Assembly (NCBI RefSeq): GCF_000143415.4
Contig: NW_003314281.1
Span: 1,164,358-1,228,357, forward strand
Direction of reading: 5' to 3'
Length of the DNA: 64,000 nucleotides
Origin: Selaginella moellendorffii
Taxonomy: Eukaryota; Streptophyta; Lycopodiopsida; Selaginellales; Selaginellaceae
A program made the translations under genes and the position numbers. This document shows positions 42,278-53,600 of this stretch, in pieces. Below the pieces are notes generated by a model, which saw only the letters and a program-made list of their open reading frames with translations, was not told the origin of the DNA and ran no database searches. The stretch's first letter is position 1, and each line of letters opens with the position of its first letter.

Positions 42278-43108
42278 TCAGCCCGTGGATTGATGATCAT
42301 CGATGTCCTGGTTTTCTCGCAGCTCCATGAGCTCGTCCCTGTCGACAAACCTGTGGAGGACTTCGTCCGAAGGGACGATGCACTTGTCGGAGCGTCCAAA
42401 CCAGCGGTAGCGATGTTTGGCGACGTAGTCATAGGCGGCGTCTCGGAGTGGAGCTGGGATCACGAGGAAGGAACTGAGTGCTGAGTATGGAAATGGAAGG
42501 TAGGACGCGACTCTCAATGCCGCTGCAAGCAACGCAAGAAAGAGATTGCGGGCTGATCAATCGAACGAAAAGAAAAGTTTTGTAGCTGTGAACTTGCCTG
42601 AGGATCCGGAAGAGCAAACACCCGGCCCTTCCACAAAGATGAACCTCCGGAGGACGTCCTCGCGTCCAACTCCGCAAGCGATGAGATATGGCTCCGCGGC
42701 CTTGGATTGCACGGAGCAAAAGCTGATGCATTCGTCTTTGTCCTTGTCAATCACCCATTTCACTCCTGGGACGATCGAGGAAGCAAAACAAAAAATCTTA
42801 GAAGAGAGAGTTACGCGATTTTTTTTTTTTTTACCGGCATTGCAGAGATGGCAGACCCCGTCATAGATGATCACGCGAGGAATCAAGAGAAAAGGGGCGA
42901 CGGGAGTGAATTTCACATTCGTTAAGGCCTGCCGCGGCTCGGATGGTGCTGTGAAAGGTATTGTCGAAAGGTACCTTCTCGATTCTTTAGCTGCAAAAAC
43001 GCGATCAAGGCGATGCGAGTGCCTACATTCTAGAAATCATGGATCGATCACACCTTGCGATGCGATTGGCGAGGCCAGGCTCCCGACGCACGCCAAGACG
43101 CGCTGCAT
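42278..43108 (-). CDS. DCC family (DUF393) protein, probably mitochondrial
   Basis: Four exons: 43108-43054, 42990-42835, 42765-42598 and 42522-42278; 207 aa. The N-terminus (MQRVLACVGSLASPIASQ, then KESRRYLSTIPF) looks like a mitochondrial transit peptide. The DCC motif is IIYDGVCHLCN (CxxC) near residues 63-73, followed by VKWVIDKDK, FCSVQSKAAEPYL and FVEGPG, and the C-terminal RDAAYDYVAKHRYRWFGRSDKC typical of the family. DCC proteins are predicted thiol-disulphide oxidoreductases of unknown substrate. Introns are 63, 69 and 75 nt. The third starts GCAAGT, a GC-AG intron; the frame joins perfectly (SSA|ALRVASY). The neighbour CCDC12/Cwf18 gene starts 74 bp away on the other strand. Confidence 0.9.
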
Positions 43109-43182
43109 TCTTCTTCCAAATCATTCATGCGCAAGAGCCCTAGCCCTAGACACAGGGGGTTTAACAAATATTTCTAGGGCAA
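43109..43182. promoter_or_regulatory. Compact bidirectional promoter
   Basis: Only 74 bp separate the two start codons. It contains GAGCCCTAGCCCTAGAC (near 43134-43151), a telo-box-like repeat of CCCTA common upstream of plant housekeeping genes. Transcription start sites must overlap or lie very close. Confidence 0.6.
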
Positions 43183-43808
43183 ATGGCAGAGAGCGTGGAG
43201 CAAAGGCGCGAGCGGCTGCGTGCGCTGCGCGAGGCTGTGGAGCTCGGCGGCGCTGGGGATGAGGATGCGCCTGGAGTGGAAGCCGCCGATGGCGATGGCG
43301 AGCAAGAGGTCGATGCGAATGGCAAAGAAAATTTACAAGAGGAGAAAGCGTAAGTCTCGATCGCAGGGGTGATTGTGTGTTTATTCTTTACGTTTTCTCG
43401 TGCTTGTAGAGATCTTCCGCCTATAAGGTTTCGGAATTATTTACCGCGCGACGAGGAGCTCCAAAAGTTGAAAAGAGAACCTCCTGTTCTTCCCAAATTC
43501 GAGGATCCCGTTGCCGTGCCTACTGATACAAGCAATGCAGAGGTATGGAAGAATTTTTTTTCTTTCTCTAGGCTGCAACTCTTTCTTTCATTCAGGATCC
43601 CATGCTTAGCATCGCTCCAAAGAAGGCCAACTGGGACTTGCGTAGAGACGCTACAAAGAAGCTGGAGAAACTGGAGAAACGAACAACGCGTGCTATAATC
43701 GAACTCATGGGTAAGTCATTCTAAGCTTCTTCGTTCTTGAAACTTATCTTGCTTTGAGCAGCCGGAGAGAAAGAAAACCGGAAGAAACTAGGCTATGAAC
43801 AAGACTAA
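43183..43808 (+). CDS. CWF18: CCDC12/Cwf18-like spliceosome protein
   Basis: Four exons: 43183-43349, 43410-43542, 43596-43710 and 43762-43808; 153 aa, the usual size for the family. The N-terminus MAESVEQRRERLRALREA is the conserved coiled-coil start. It is followed by an acidic stretch, then IRFRNYLPRDEEL, PPVLPKFEDPV, LSIAPKKANWDLRRDATKKL and a charged helix EKLEKRTTRAIIELM. These blocks occur in the same order in human CCDC12 and fission yeast Cwf18, components of the Prp19-associated (NTC) complex of the active spliceosome. All introns are 50-60 nt with GT-AG ends, and phases match. It is nuclear by family. It is divergently paired with the DCC gene. Confidence 0.9.
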
Positions 43809-43917
43809 GCTTCTCTTCGCTTTTTTGTTCTCCTAGAAGGAACTGTATTTGTACAACTCTGAAGGCTAATCTCTTTTTTACTTCGACTACAAAATTGAAT
43901 CACTGGGACTAGTTTTC

Positions 43918-45252
43918 TCATCTTTTCTTGGAGCTGAGGTACAAGCATACTCCGACTGCTGTCAACGAGGCCGATGCTGCCAAAATCGGTAACCCGTAAT
44001 CTGCTGATGCAAGCTCTCTCTTTCTCAACTTTCTTCTTGCAGCCTCAAGCTCCGTTCGAAGCTGCGAAGTGCTAGCCTCGCTCTGCTCCAAGGTGTCCGT
44101 CAGCTCGACTATTCTCTCCCTCATTCGGGTAACTTCCTCTTTTGCATGCTTTGATGCCTCCGCAGACGTGGTACTAAGCCTTCTCACTTGAACTTCCAGG
44201 GCCTTTTTGTTATCTCCGACTGCAAAGAGCTGGGTCTCGAGCTTTGATATCTGGAGCTGTTTCTGCTTGAGCGCTTCGACCACCCTCCACACGGAGTTCC
44301 TCAGGGTGGCGTAATCCTTTTCAAGCGTAGTGCCACTTTTTTGAGCCTGACTTATCTGCCCGACAAAGAGAGGAAGTGCCGTGGCCGCGAACTCTGGATC
44401 ACCACTGTTATCACCAGCGTCATCGGCTGCCATGGTTCTCACGTCCTTGTTTAGCTTGGAGAGCATTTCAGCGAGCTGGAGCTCCTGAGTTTCCAGCTCC
44501 TGGCACTGCTTCTGAGTCGAGGCCAGGGCGGTCTCAAGCTTTCTATTGTGCTCCTTGACGACGTCGCCTTCTTCTCGCAACACGTCCAGCATGCTGGTGG
44601 CGTTTATGATCTCCTGCTTTGCTGCTGCCACGGCCTCCGTTAACCTTTGCAGCTCTTCCTCGACGATCTCCTTGGTGAACTCGGGATGGAAGTGCTCGTC
44701 CCCGGTAGCATGAACCTCGCTGGAAGTAAGTTGCTCTAACTCTCTGCTCAGGCCATCGATCTTACTAATCACATCTGCCATTGCATTTTCAGCGTCCTCG
44801 GCTCTCTGCAAAACACTCGACAAGTCCCGGTTATTCCGATCCTTCTCGACATGAAGCTGCTGCTTGAGCTGGTCCTGGACCTCAGAAGCCTTGATGCTCA
44901 CTACCTGAAAGCGCCCACCGAGCTGCTGGATCTCCCGCTCCAGCGCCTCGTTCTTCAAGTCCATGGTATGCAACTCGTCCTCGAGCTCGTCGATCTTGAC
45001 AACGTAGTAGTGCCTCTCGGCGTGCAGCATGGACATCTCCTGCATCAGCGACTCGTTGAGCTGCGAGAGATTCGACGCCTCATGGGTGGCGGTGAGCTTT
45101 GTAGTGTTCTTTTGCACAGATTTCCTTGGGGGGCTCTGATGGTTTTTCTTGCTGTCTAGCGCAGGAGAGCGCGGCGAGGACGACATATCTGACGAGATGT
45201 ATCCTTCGTCGACATAGAAACTTCCCTGTTGGCGAACCATTGTGTCAGTCAT
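43918..45252 (-). CDS. Tail-anchored coiled-coil protein
   Basis: Single exon, 444 aa from ATG 45252. That ATG is preferred to upstream non-ATG extension because the region above it is a CT/GA-rich leader. Residues 1-60 are Ser/Pro-rich and likely disordered. About 65-410 are nearly continuous heptad-type coiled coil (e.g. ELEDELHTMDLKNEALEREI). The extreme C-terminus has one hydrophobic segment (LPILAASASLTAVGVCLYLS) followed by SKKR, the layout of a tail-anchored membrane protein facing the cytosol. Arabidopsis proteins of this layout include PMD1/PMD2 (peroxisomal and mitochondrial division) and the WIT proteins of the nuclear envelope. PMD-like is my best guess from the tail, but I am not sure. 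The organelle is not determined by the sequence. Confidence 0.8.
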   Translation of the reverse strand: MTDTMVRQQGSFYVDEGYISSDMSSSPRSPALDSKKNHQSPPRKSVQKNTTKLTATHEASNLSQLNESLMQEMSMLHAERHYYVVKIDELEDELHTMDLKNEALEREIQQLGGRFQVVSIKASEVQDQLKQQLHVEKDRNNRDLSSVLQRAEDAENAMADVISKIDGLSRELEQLTSSEVHATGDEHFHPEFTKEIVEEELQRLTEAVAAAKQEIINATSMLDVLREEGDVVKEHNRKLETALASTQKQCQELETQELQLAEMLSKLNKDVRTMAADDAGDNSGDPEFAATALPLFVGQISQAQKSGTTLEKDYATLRNSVWRVVEALKQKQLQISKLETQLFAVGDNKKALEVQVRRLSTTSAEASKHAKEEVTRMRERIVELTDTLEQSEASTSQLRTELEAARRKLRKRELASADYGLPILAASASLTAVGVCLYLSSKKR

Positions 45253-45872
45253 CTTGGTAAGATCTCTCACTCTCTCTCTCTCGCTTCCCCTTTTTTTTCT
45301 ACGACTTCCAGGCAGAGAGATTGACGCAGTGACTCTGTGTTTCCTACAGGCTATCATCGAGAGTTCTTACCACCGAGATGAGTGCTTTGCGAGAGAGACA
45401 AGCCTCCGAGCAAAGCGAAGAGCCGGATCGAATGGAGGAATCCTTGGAGAGGCTGAGAGAACTAAAGGGGAAGAGGGGATTGATCGAGGAGACGAGGCAG
45501 CCACAGTCCGAGCAAGGCGAAGAAAGCGAGAGAAAAAATGGAGTCTTTTTGGAAGAGAACTCGCGGGGTGCCATGCCATGCCCACCCGTTCAATTGAATT
45601 CCACGTCATTACCGCGTGGGGTTGACGTGGAGATGACGCTACTGGCCACGTCGGCATGACTAGATGCTAAAAAAGGGAAAGATTCTACTATAAATTCGCA
45701 GCTAGGGCAAGCGATCTGGATGGACGAAATTCTGGATCTGGAGCAGCGATCGCCGATCGCAAGGCGCCACAGCGTAAGGCTTTGCTCCTCTGGGATTCCC
45801 GCAGCTCGGATCTACGCGGCTCGGCGGAGGAGCTGATCGTTCGATCCATCCAGGGTTTCGATCGGCGCAGCG
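45253..45872. other. Divergent 5' region with small open frame
   Basis: Space between the coiled-coil gene (minus) and the ARF-GAP gene (plus). A 93-codon plus frame at 45378-45659 is charged (Glu/Arg-rich) and starts with ATG but matches nothing known. It may be an upstream open frame or an overlapping 5' leader. The CT-repeat near 45265-45295 is a typical plant leader feature. Confidence 0.4.
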
Positions 45873-47366
45873 ATGGCGTCGAGGCAAGTAGCGGCCAAGT
45901 TCCGGGAGCTCCAGTCGCAGCCCGGGAACAAGACGTGCGTGGATTGCTCGCAGAAGAATCCACAGTGGGCGTCGGTGTCTTACGGCGTCTTCATGTGTCT
46001 CGAGTGCTCGGGCAAGCACAGGGGGCTGGGCGTCCACATCAGCTTCGTGAGATCCGTGTCCATGGATTCCTGGTCCGAGATCCAGCTCCGGAAGATGGAG
46101 GCCGGGGGCAACGACGCGCTCAATCGCTTCCTGGCCGAGTATGGCATCCCCAAGGAGACCGAGATTGTGGCCAAGTATAACAGCCGGGCCGCGGAGGTCT
46201 ACAGGGAGAAAATCCAGGCGCTGGCAGAGGGGAGATCGTGGAATGCTCCGCCAGTGGTGAAGGAAACTGTCAAGAGCTCTTCTTCCACCAATGGAGCTTC
46301 CAAGGGATGGGACGAGTGGGACGATGGTGGTCGAGATGGTATGAGGAGAAACCAGAGCGCGGAGTCTTTCTCTGGCAAGGCTCCCGGTGGACCTCCTCGG
46401 TCGCGCTCCTCGGATGGATTGTATAGCCAGGAGCAGCTCTCGGCGTCGGCGGCTGGGAAAGACGCGTTTTTTGCGAGGAGGCAAGCCGAGAATGCTTCTC
46501 GGCCCGAGGGATTGCCTCCTGCGCAGGGAGGGAAGTATGTGGGATTTGGATCCGGTGGAAATCGTCCGCCACCTCCACCGCCTGCGAATGACGTGCTCAA
46601 GGACACCATGTCTATTGTTTCTCAGGTAGAAAAAAGTTTGCTGTTATCTCGGCTAAGCTCGTGGATTTCCAGGGATTTAGCAAGCTATCAGTCGTAGCGT
46701 CTTCGGCAGCTCAGTCGGCTGCCGTGGCGGCGTCTACGGTCACCAAAGATCTTTCCAGTAAGGTATGTTGTGTTTGGAGATTTGTCTCTCTCACTCTCTC
46801 TCTTATACGATCGATGTGTTTTGATTTTTTTGTAGGTGAAAGATGGAGGATACGACCAGAAAATGAACGAGACTGTGTCGGTGGTGAGTGCGAAGACCAC
46901 CGAGATTGGGCATAAAACGTGGGGCCTGATGAAGGGAGTCATGGCTATGGCTTCCAAGACAGTGGAGAACTACACAAAAGAGGAGGCTGTTCGGCTGTAC
47001 AACGTTGACGATCCTCACGCGAACAAAGGCTACCAGAAGTTTAGCTCCTCGAGAAGCAACTGGGACGATTGGGACAACGAGAAAGCTGCCGCGAACAACA
47101 GTAATCCGGACGGGAACAAGAGCAGCGCTAAGAACAGCAACAGTAGCAAAGGGTGGGACGACTGGGATGATGATAACAATCGCAGGCACCACGATGAGCA
47201 GGCTAGCAAAGCAAATGGCTCGCAAAACTCTACCTTTCAATCGGTGGATCTTCACGAGTCGTGGACCGGCTGGGACGTCGACAAGGATGACGACGATGCG
47301 GTTTCGAGCAGGAGCAAGAACTCTGGGAAGTGGAACGATTTGGATTGGGACAGTGGATTCAAGTGA
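45873..47366 (+). CDS. ARF GTPase-activating protein (AGD6/AGD7, ArfGAP1-like)
   Basis: Three exons: 45873-46625, 46673-46762 and 46836-47366; 457 aa. The ArfGAP zinc finger has C22, C25, C42 and C45 (CVDC...CLEC) and the catalytic arginine finger R50 in KHRGLGVH, all at standard positions. A glycine-, proline- and serine-rich middle contains GWDEWDD. Exons 2-3 encode an amphipathic region ([20 protein letters not shown]) resembling the membrane-curvature-sensing part of ArfGAP1. The C-terminus carries repeated acidic tryptophan motifs ([24 protein letters not shown]) of the type that binds coat adaptors. It should switch off ARF1 on Golgi membranes in COPI vesicle formation. Introns are 47 and 73 nt. 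ATG 45873 gives the canonical N-terminus [14 protein letters not shown]. Confidence 0.93.
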
Positions 47367-47508
47367 CACACGACACGAATTCTTCGCGAATAAAACTCTT
47401 CGAGAGAAAACGAAGATCACCGAGGTGAAAAGAAGAATTTTTATGTACTCTGGATTGATTGCCGCGAAAGAAAATCTATGGCTACTATGTTACACGAAAG
47501 CTGGTTTT

Positions 47509-48955
47509 TCAGTGTGAGACCACTGAGCTCTCGCTCGCTCCAGGTTGTGATAGTTTGAGCCGTCTTTTGGGTGAGACAGTCGCGTTGTTACACGTAACTT
47601 CGCTCGTATCTTCCGTGCGATCTTCCTCGTGATCCAGTGGCCTTTTCGTCTTTGGCACTGCGAGGCCTGGATTCGCCGCCGCCTCGGCAACGACTTCGTC
47701 GCCTTTGGAAGAACAAGTGGCCTCTGGTTCTCCCTTGTCCTCGCTTTGAATGCTCTTGGCTTGTGTGTGTTTGAGCTTGAGCTCGCCGTCGTGCATTAGC
47801 TGGAGGCGAGCTTCGATCTGGAGCTGGAGCTGGCGTTGGATCTGTGAGGAAAACACACGCAAGATCAAGCATGTGAAATCCATCCAGGAAAATAAAAGGA
47901 AGAGCAATAAAAACCTCTATGGTTTCGTGAAGTCGCCGCTGGACTTCCATTTGCAGTCGGAGGTTTTCCGTCACCCTGCGATACCCGAAGTTGTGATTCT
48001 CCAAGAAAACTGAGCGAGCGAGACACAGAGAGAGAGAGAGTAGAAGATCACTTACGCTGTGGTTTCGGCCAACTTGTTCAATGTGAGCTTCTTCTTCTCG
48101 GGCTTGGGAGCTGTGACACCAAAGAGATGATATAAAACACGGAATGGGGAATGGAAACAAGCTCACCTCCTTCGGGGGCCTCAGGGATTTGCTTGTTAAG
48201 TCGATACTTCTGTAGGTAAGAAAACAACGCTTAATCGTCACACTCTATGCTGCATTGCTACTTTCACCTGGAGATGGCTCTTGACGTGGTAAATGGTGAT
48301 CTCCGGCACCGCCATGACGCTAAGAACCGACTTTGGGGTAGCAGCTGCAAGAGCGATCGATCGATCAAATCCAAAAAAAAACGAGCAAGAACATCCAAAA
48401 AACTTGCAGAACTCTGCTTACTTTCGGGGCCGCCGAGGAGAGCCACAGCCTCCACGAATCGCTGGTGAAGCTCCGGCGTCCACCGCAAGCGCTGCTTGAG
48501 ATTCGGAGAGATTCCACTCCCACCCGAGCTGCTGCTATTGCTGGGAGTAGCGCTCCCGGAATTGTCCCGGACTTGCACAAACTGTGGCACCACCACCCCT
48601 TTCTTGCTCTACCAGACCAAAATAACCAACAATTATCTCCTCAATTCTTGGAAGAACACAACAAGAAACTCACGGATGATTCCTCGCCATCGCCGCCGCC
48701 GTCGCTGGGATTGAGCAGGCTGGTCCATCCCTCCTGCGCCCACTCCACCTCGTTCTTCATCAACCCGTTCCCACCGCCTCCCTGCTCTTGCGGCGAGCAA
48801 AGCATCATCTCCAGCGCCGCGCTAAACTCGGCATCGTCCATCCTGCCGCTGCCCTGATCCTGGCAGGCACCCAACGGCGCCACCGCCGCCGCCGCCGCCG
48901 CCGCATTGCCGTGGTCAGGCGAGCTGGGCCGCGAGGATCCATGGATCAATAGCAT
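47509..48955 (-). CDS. MYB-CC (GARP) transcription factor, PHR/UNE16-like
   Basis: Seven exons: 48955-48674, 48608-48422, 48344-48268, 48209-48167, 48110-48056, 47975-47915 and 47841-47509; 345 aa. An alanine run and acidic region fill the N-terminus. The MYB-like DNA-binding domain spans exons 2-4 (KQRLRWTPELHQRFVEAVAL, ATPKSVLSVMAVPEITIYHV, KSHLQKYRL). A coiled coil in exons 6-7 (VTENLRLQMEVQRRLHETIE, IQRQLQLQIEARLQL) is the MYB-CC dimerisation motif; the usual LHEQLE reads LHETIE. The tail is acidic and Ser-rich. The family includes PHR1-type phosphate-starvation regulators that bind P1BS sites, but which subgroup this gene belongs to is not clear. Every splice phase joins in frame. Gene ends converge with the ARF-GAP gene (142 bp apart). 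Confidence 0.93.
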
Positions 48956-50008
48956 CTGTGCCGGCGCGCCCTCTCGCCCATATAAGGCGAGGCGCCAAAT
49001 TCTTTGCCCTGGATCAAAAGCTCACTCCTTCCTCACTGATGATTTTTTTCTCCTTTTCTCTTTTTTTTTTGGCGATAAAAAGTGTCAGGGAATCTCAAGG
49101 AATGTGACACAGCGTCGTGTTTTCTAGCGAGAAAATGGCCCCCAAATTCTTTTAATTGTTTTTTCTCTAATATCTTCTCTGAATGCTTTCTCGGCAACTT
49201 GGCGCGACACAAAGTACCAATGCGTGTGTCAATGCAATCACTTCCGTATGAATCGTTGCTATCATCAAGAATTATAAGCTTGCGCGCGTCGACAAAACAG
49301 CCACGGAAGCAGTTTTAATCTTTGGCCCGCGATATTTTACTTCTGTGTGCTTTTGTTATCACGACAATAACATATTGTCACACACTGTCCATCTGGTATT
49401 ACAGCACTTTCTTGCACGCTTCCAACTCGTCAAGCTTATGATGTGTTTCCATCCTCAAAGACATTAAATTTTTACAAATCCTTGATGAAAGACAAGGAGA
49501 AAAATACCGTATCACCTTTGCGTTCCTTCCTGCAGTTGAATATGTTGGGTTAGAATCGGAAAAAGAAACATGAAAAGAAAACATCCGGCTCATGGCATCA
49601 GCGATCAAAGAGAAACTTCAGGAGAATTTCAGTTGAATCATCGAAATATAGACATCAGTTGCCAAAGCACGACGGAAAACGAAACATTATAGCAAGAAAA
49701 AGGTGGCATCAGCAAACCATATAGTATAGCTTCACAGTGATGTCAGCTGAATCATCGAAATCTTACCATCACTTGCCACAGACCAAAAAAGCACAGAAAC
49801 AAAAAAATCCTACAGTGCCACAAACAACAACGAGAGAAGGACGAAAGCTTACAGTCAAGAACGCTCACGCAGAAGAAACAAAGAAACAATCCTCTGGAAA
49901 AATCAAGACAAGCGAGAAAGAAAGTAAGCAACCAAAGAACAACTGAAGAAGATCAAAAGAACGAACCAGGTTAGAGAGCGAGGACGAGGAAAAGATCAAA
50001 CTTTCCCA
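48956..50008. other. Intergenic region
   Basis: Upstream of the MYB-CC gene there is a TATA-like TTATATGG (minus strand, near 48980). Two similar stretches, 49632-49660 and 49743-49775 (GAATCATCGAAAT...CATCA.TTGCCA), form a short imperfect direct repeat. No gene was recognised; the 69-codon Lys-rich frame at 49737-49946 looks random. Confidence 0.5.
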
Positions 50009-50476
50009 TCACTTGTCTACTTCGTGCTTCACTGCTACTCCCATGGATCTGGCAGTCCCCATGATCGACCGGCAAATCCCCTCCAGCGGCTTGTCCTTGC
50101 AGTTGGCATCCGTCTTCTTGATCTTGGCGATCTCGTAGATGTGCTTGTAGGTGACAGTCCCCACCGATTCGTGCCCCGGCTTGTGAGCCCCAATCTCCAG
50201 CCCCGCGGCCTTCTTCAAGAAGTAGCTCGTCTTGGGCGACTTGAGCACGAAATCAAACGTACTATCCTTGTACGCGGTGATGAGCACCGACATGGGGACG
50301 TCGGCCCGGATGTGCTGCGTCCGCGCATTGAAATCCTTGCAAAACGCCATGATGTTCAGCCGATGCTGCCCCAGCGCCGGCCCGACGGGAGGCCCCGGCT
50401 TCGCCTGCCCCGCATTCACTGTCAGCCGGATGTGCGCCGCGAATTCCTTGGCGGCGGCCTTCGCCGCCTTCGCCAT
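50009..50476 (-). CDS. MRPL11: Mitochondrial ribosomal protein uL11 (L11)
   Basis: Single exon, 155 aa from ATG 50476. The bacterial-type L11 signature is clear: AHIRLTVNAGQAKPGPPVGP, ALGQHRLNIMAFCKDFNART, then SVLITAYKDSTFDFVLKSPK, LKKAAGLEIGAHKPGHESVG and the C-terminal IMGTARSMGVAV that binds the GTPase-associated region of 23S rRNA. There is only a short Ala/Lys-rich N-terminus (MAKAAKAAAKEFAA), as in many mitochondrial L11 proteins. It is not the chloroplast form, which usually has a long transit peptide. It helps recruit elongation factors to the mitoribosome. Telo-box motifs upstream fit a ribosomal protein gene. The open frame could extend three codons upstream but only from a TTG. 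Confidence 0.92.
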   Translation of the reverse strand: MAKAAKAAAKEFAAHIRLTVNAGQAKPGPPVGPALGQHRLNIMAFCKDFNARTQHIRADVPMSVLITAYKDSTFDFVLKSPKTSYFLKKAAGLEIGAHKPGHESVGTVTYKHIYEIAKIKKTDANCKDKPLEGICRSIMGTARSMGVAVKHEVDK

Positions 50477-50486
50477 AGCTGCCAAG

Positions 50487-50527
50487 AACCCTAAACCTAT
50501 AAACCCTATGCCCGAATTAAACCCTAG
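50487..50527 (-). promoter_or_regulatory. Telo-box cluster upstream of uL11
   Basis: Three copies of AAACCCTA-type motifs (50487-50497, 50501-50508, 50519-50527) lie within 50 bp upstream of the start codon. Telo-boxes are frequent in plant ribosomal protein and translation-factor promoters. Confidence 0.65.
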
Positions 50528-50619
50528 GATTTAACTCCAATGCTTTATTTTGACCGTATAATTCCGTACTTGCTTGAATATTATTGTCGTACGCTTGACC
50601 GTACGATTATAGAAAACTT

Positions 50620-53600
50620 TTATGCGAGGGACTGGATTCTCTTGTCCAGCTCCTCCACTTCCTTTCGTATTCTGTCTAGATAGTGAGGATCAGTGGCCAG
50701 TTTTGCCTGGAGCTTCGCGTGGTCGTCCATGAGGCGCTTGTAAGTTTTGTCCGCGTCCTGGATCGATCAAGCACGGCTGATTCATTCGAGGACAGAAAAG
50801 GAAAGGAGAAAGAATGCGACGAACCTTTCTAGCGGCTTTGGACAGCTCCTTCCCCTCCGCGTTGTGTGTGGGAATTCCTTGCGTGTCAAACTGGCTGTAT
50901 TTCTCGCTGAGCTTCCTAAAGTACTCGGATGGATCTCGAGCTGCATCCAGCTTTTCCAGTTCTTTCACCTGTGTAAGGTTGGGTCAGAACAAAAAACACA
51001 AAGGAAAACTAGCAACCTTCTGTTCTTTCTTTGTCTGACACTTCTTTCTTTCTGCGTCTGTTGAGGCCTTGAGTTTTGCCTCCCTCTCTCTTTTTAGTAC
51101 TTCGGCATCCTTAAGCTCCCATGAGAAACCTCCATCTTTATCCATCAGGCTCACACCTAGATCGACAAGGACACGGTCCCGAAGATCGTCAGAGAGCTCC
51201 ATGATTCTTTCCTGTCATTCGCCATAAAGCTTTAGCCACCAATGTAGAAAATTAAAAACTTACATTGGCCTTCCCAGCGTCACGGACATCTGCCCTGTAT
51301 TGGCACAGCGTGTCGATCAACTGATCAAGGGTAGGCCCATTTTTCTCTCCTAAAGACGCTTGAGCTTGTGATGCGAAGGCATCAGATTCATATAAACCTG
51401 GACATGATGTGAATAAAGTTAGAAAATTCTTAGACAGTTAAGAGTCAGCTCACCAAAAACTTGTAACGTTTTCTTGATATAGCTCGCCACCTTCTTCAGC
51501 AGTACAGGACTCGGGCTGCTGGAATCGAATTTCTAAGAGTACCAAAACACACGTCAATCTCTACTGGTAGCTTTTACTTACGGACTGATTCAAGTAGGAG
51601 TGGACTCCACCGACGAGGTCGGAGAGACTTTTAAGAGCCCTGGCCGTGTTGAAATTGTCTTCTAAATGGCTTCTGACCTGTGCACTGTAAATTAGAGGAA
51701 AGAGGGAAGTCTTTTATCCAAGAGCTTACTTCCAGTTCAGTTTCGCGCCGCAATGTTTCTAGTGTTTTTTCGTTGTCTCCAAAATTTCCTGGTAGCATCT
51801 CATCGGTCTGCACATATGAATTGTAATGCGATTACACTTAGATGCCAACATGAATTTACCTCCTTGACGATATCTCTGACTTCTCTGAACAAGTTGTCAA
51901 ACTGTTTCTCCTTTTGTGCAGCTTCACTCATCGCTGACGCACTGAAATCCATCGGCTAAGAAAGAAGAGTCTCAGTAATAAACTTGTATATGAAAAAACT
52001 ACCTTATCCCACTGATGGAGAAGGAAAAGAAGTCGAAGCTGACTAGAAGAATAATGTAGTTCTTCCAGTGCCTGCACCATGTTATTAATAAAAATTAGAA
52101 AGACAAGACATAAAGCCTCACCTGTCTGATCGTAGTGAAATTCTTCAAAGACTTGGACATTTTTAGTCCGTTCACTGAGAGGTGACCGCTGTGAAAGAAG
52201 TAATTCACCCACTGCACAAGTAAAGACAATGAAAATCCTATACCTTTACCACGAGACGCGTACCTGTGAGCAACTATGGTAAGCTTCAGCCTGAGCTAGT
52301 TCATTGTCATGGTGCGGAAATTTCAAATCACTGAGAGATAAAAATGCGTGAGCTTACAAGTCTCAAGCCTCTGGAATGAATACTTACGCTCCACCTGAGT
52401 GGATATCAATGATCTCCCCAATAACGTCACTGGCCATAGCCGAGCACTCGATGTGCCAACCAGGACGGCCAGGTCCCCATGGAGAATCCCAGAAAGGCTC
52501 CCCAACTTTGCTTTCCTGCAAACAAATTTGTCACGACGTGCTATAAACTCGTAGCGTACCTTCCATAACGCGAAGTCGTTATTGTTTTTCTTGTTTCTGG
52601 TTTTGAAGTTCGTTTCACTCTCAGAAGCCAGACCAACACATCCTACAGCTGCCGGATTAAGCTTTCCATAAGTGTGCTTTGTGTTACTGAGAAAAGGCAT
52701 GTTAGAAACCGCACAAGAAAAGTTAAGAAGCTTACAATGCTTCAGTATCGAAGTATACGCTGCCATCGACTTCATAAGCATATCCATTTGCGATGATAGT
52801 TTCGACATATTTTACAATCTTCGAAATGTAGCTGCAGTTGAAAAGGTTTTACCAAAAAGAAAATTAGAAGAGAGAAAAATTTGACAACTTACTCCGTGAC
52901 TCTGGTGATAACATCTGGCGGTTTAACCCCAAGACTCTTCATGTCCTCAAAGAATTCTTTCTCGTATCTGTACATCCCAACTTTCAGAACCTCTCCCACC
53001 TCAACTGCATGTACCTTGATGCATGAGCCCGATATATCCCATGATCTGTAACAGTGTGACCGAGATCATCGTCTAATTTCGAAGCCAAAAAGTCGTCAGC
53101 ATTGTCGCCAAGCAAGTGACTGATGCCATCGATTCCCATTAAGCCATCTTTGTCTCGTTTAAGTTTGAAAGCCTCTTCAGCCTGTCGAACCTTATCAAGC
53201 TTAAGCTCCTCCTGCTTTACTTTCTGCCCAACACAAACAGAAGCTAGTCGGAAAAATAACACATCCGAATCACTGTACCTCTTCAAGTTCTTTCTTCTGC
53301 GACGCCTTCGCCTTTGCAAACTCATCCTTTGCACTTGCTAGACTCTTCCCCTGTTTTTCATTCTCCGTATCAAACGCCTTTGTAAGGTCTCGTATAACCT
53401 GAAAGCTCCGCGGTAAGCAACACAAACTAGACAAGAAAACGCAGTACCTCTGAGGGATCTTTAACTCTCTCCAAGTACATTTTCAGTAGATGGTCCCGAC
53501 GAGCTCGCTTGATGATCTTATCATCCACATCAGTAACGTTCATCACATAGAAAACATCGTAGCCAAAAAAATCCTGGCCGGAGAAATGAGAGTAAACCAG

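Noticed and set aside
45378-45659. 93-aa charged open frame between divergent genes
   Set aside because: No homology or splice support; it lies in the probable 5' leader and promoter of both neighbours. Kept only as a note.
53015-53223. Reading of 52984-53334 as a single long exon ending in a stop
   Set aside because: Splicing after HASR to 52967 restores the conserved [20 protein letters not shown]; the extra residues are intron.
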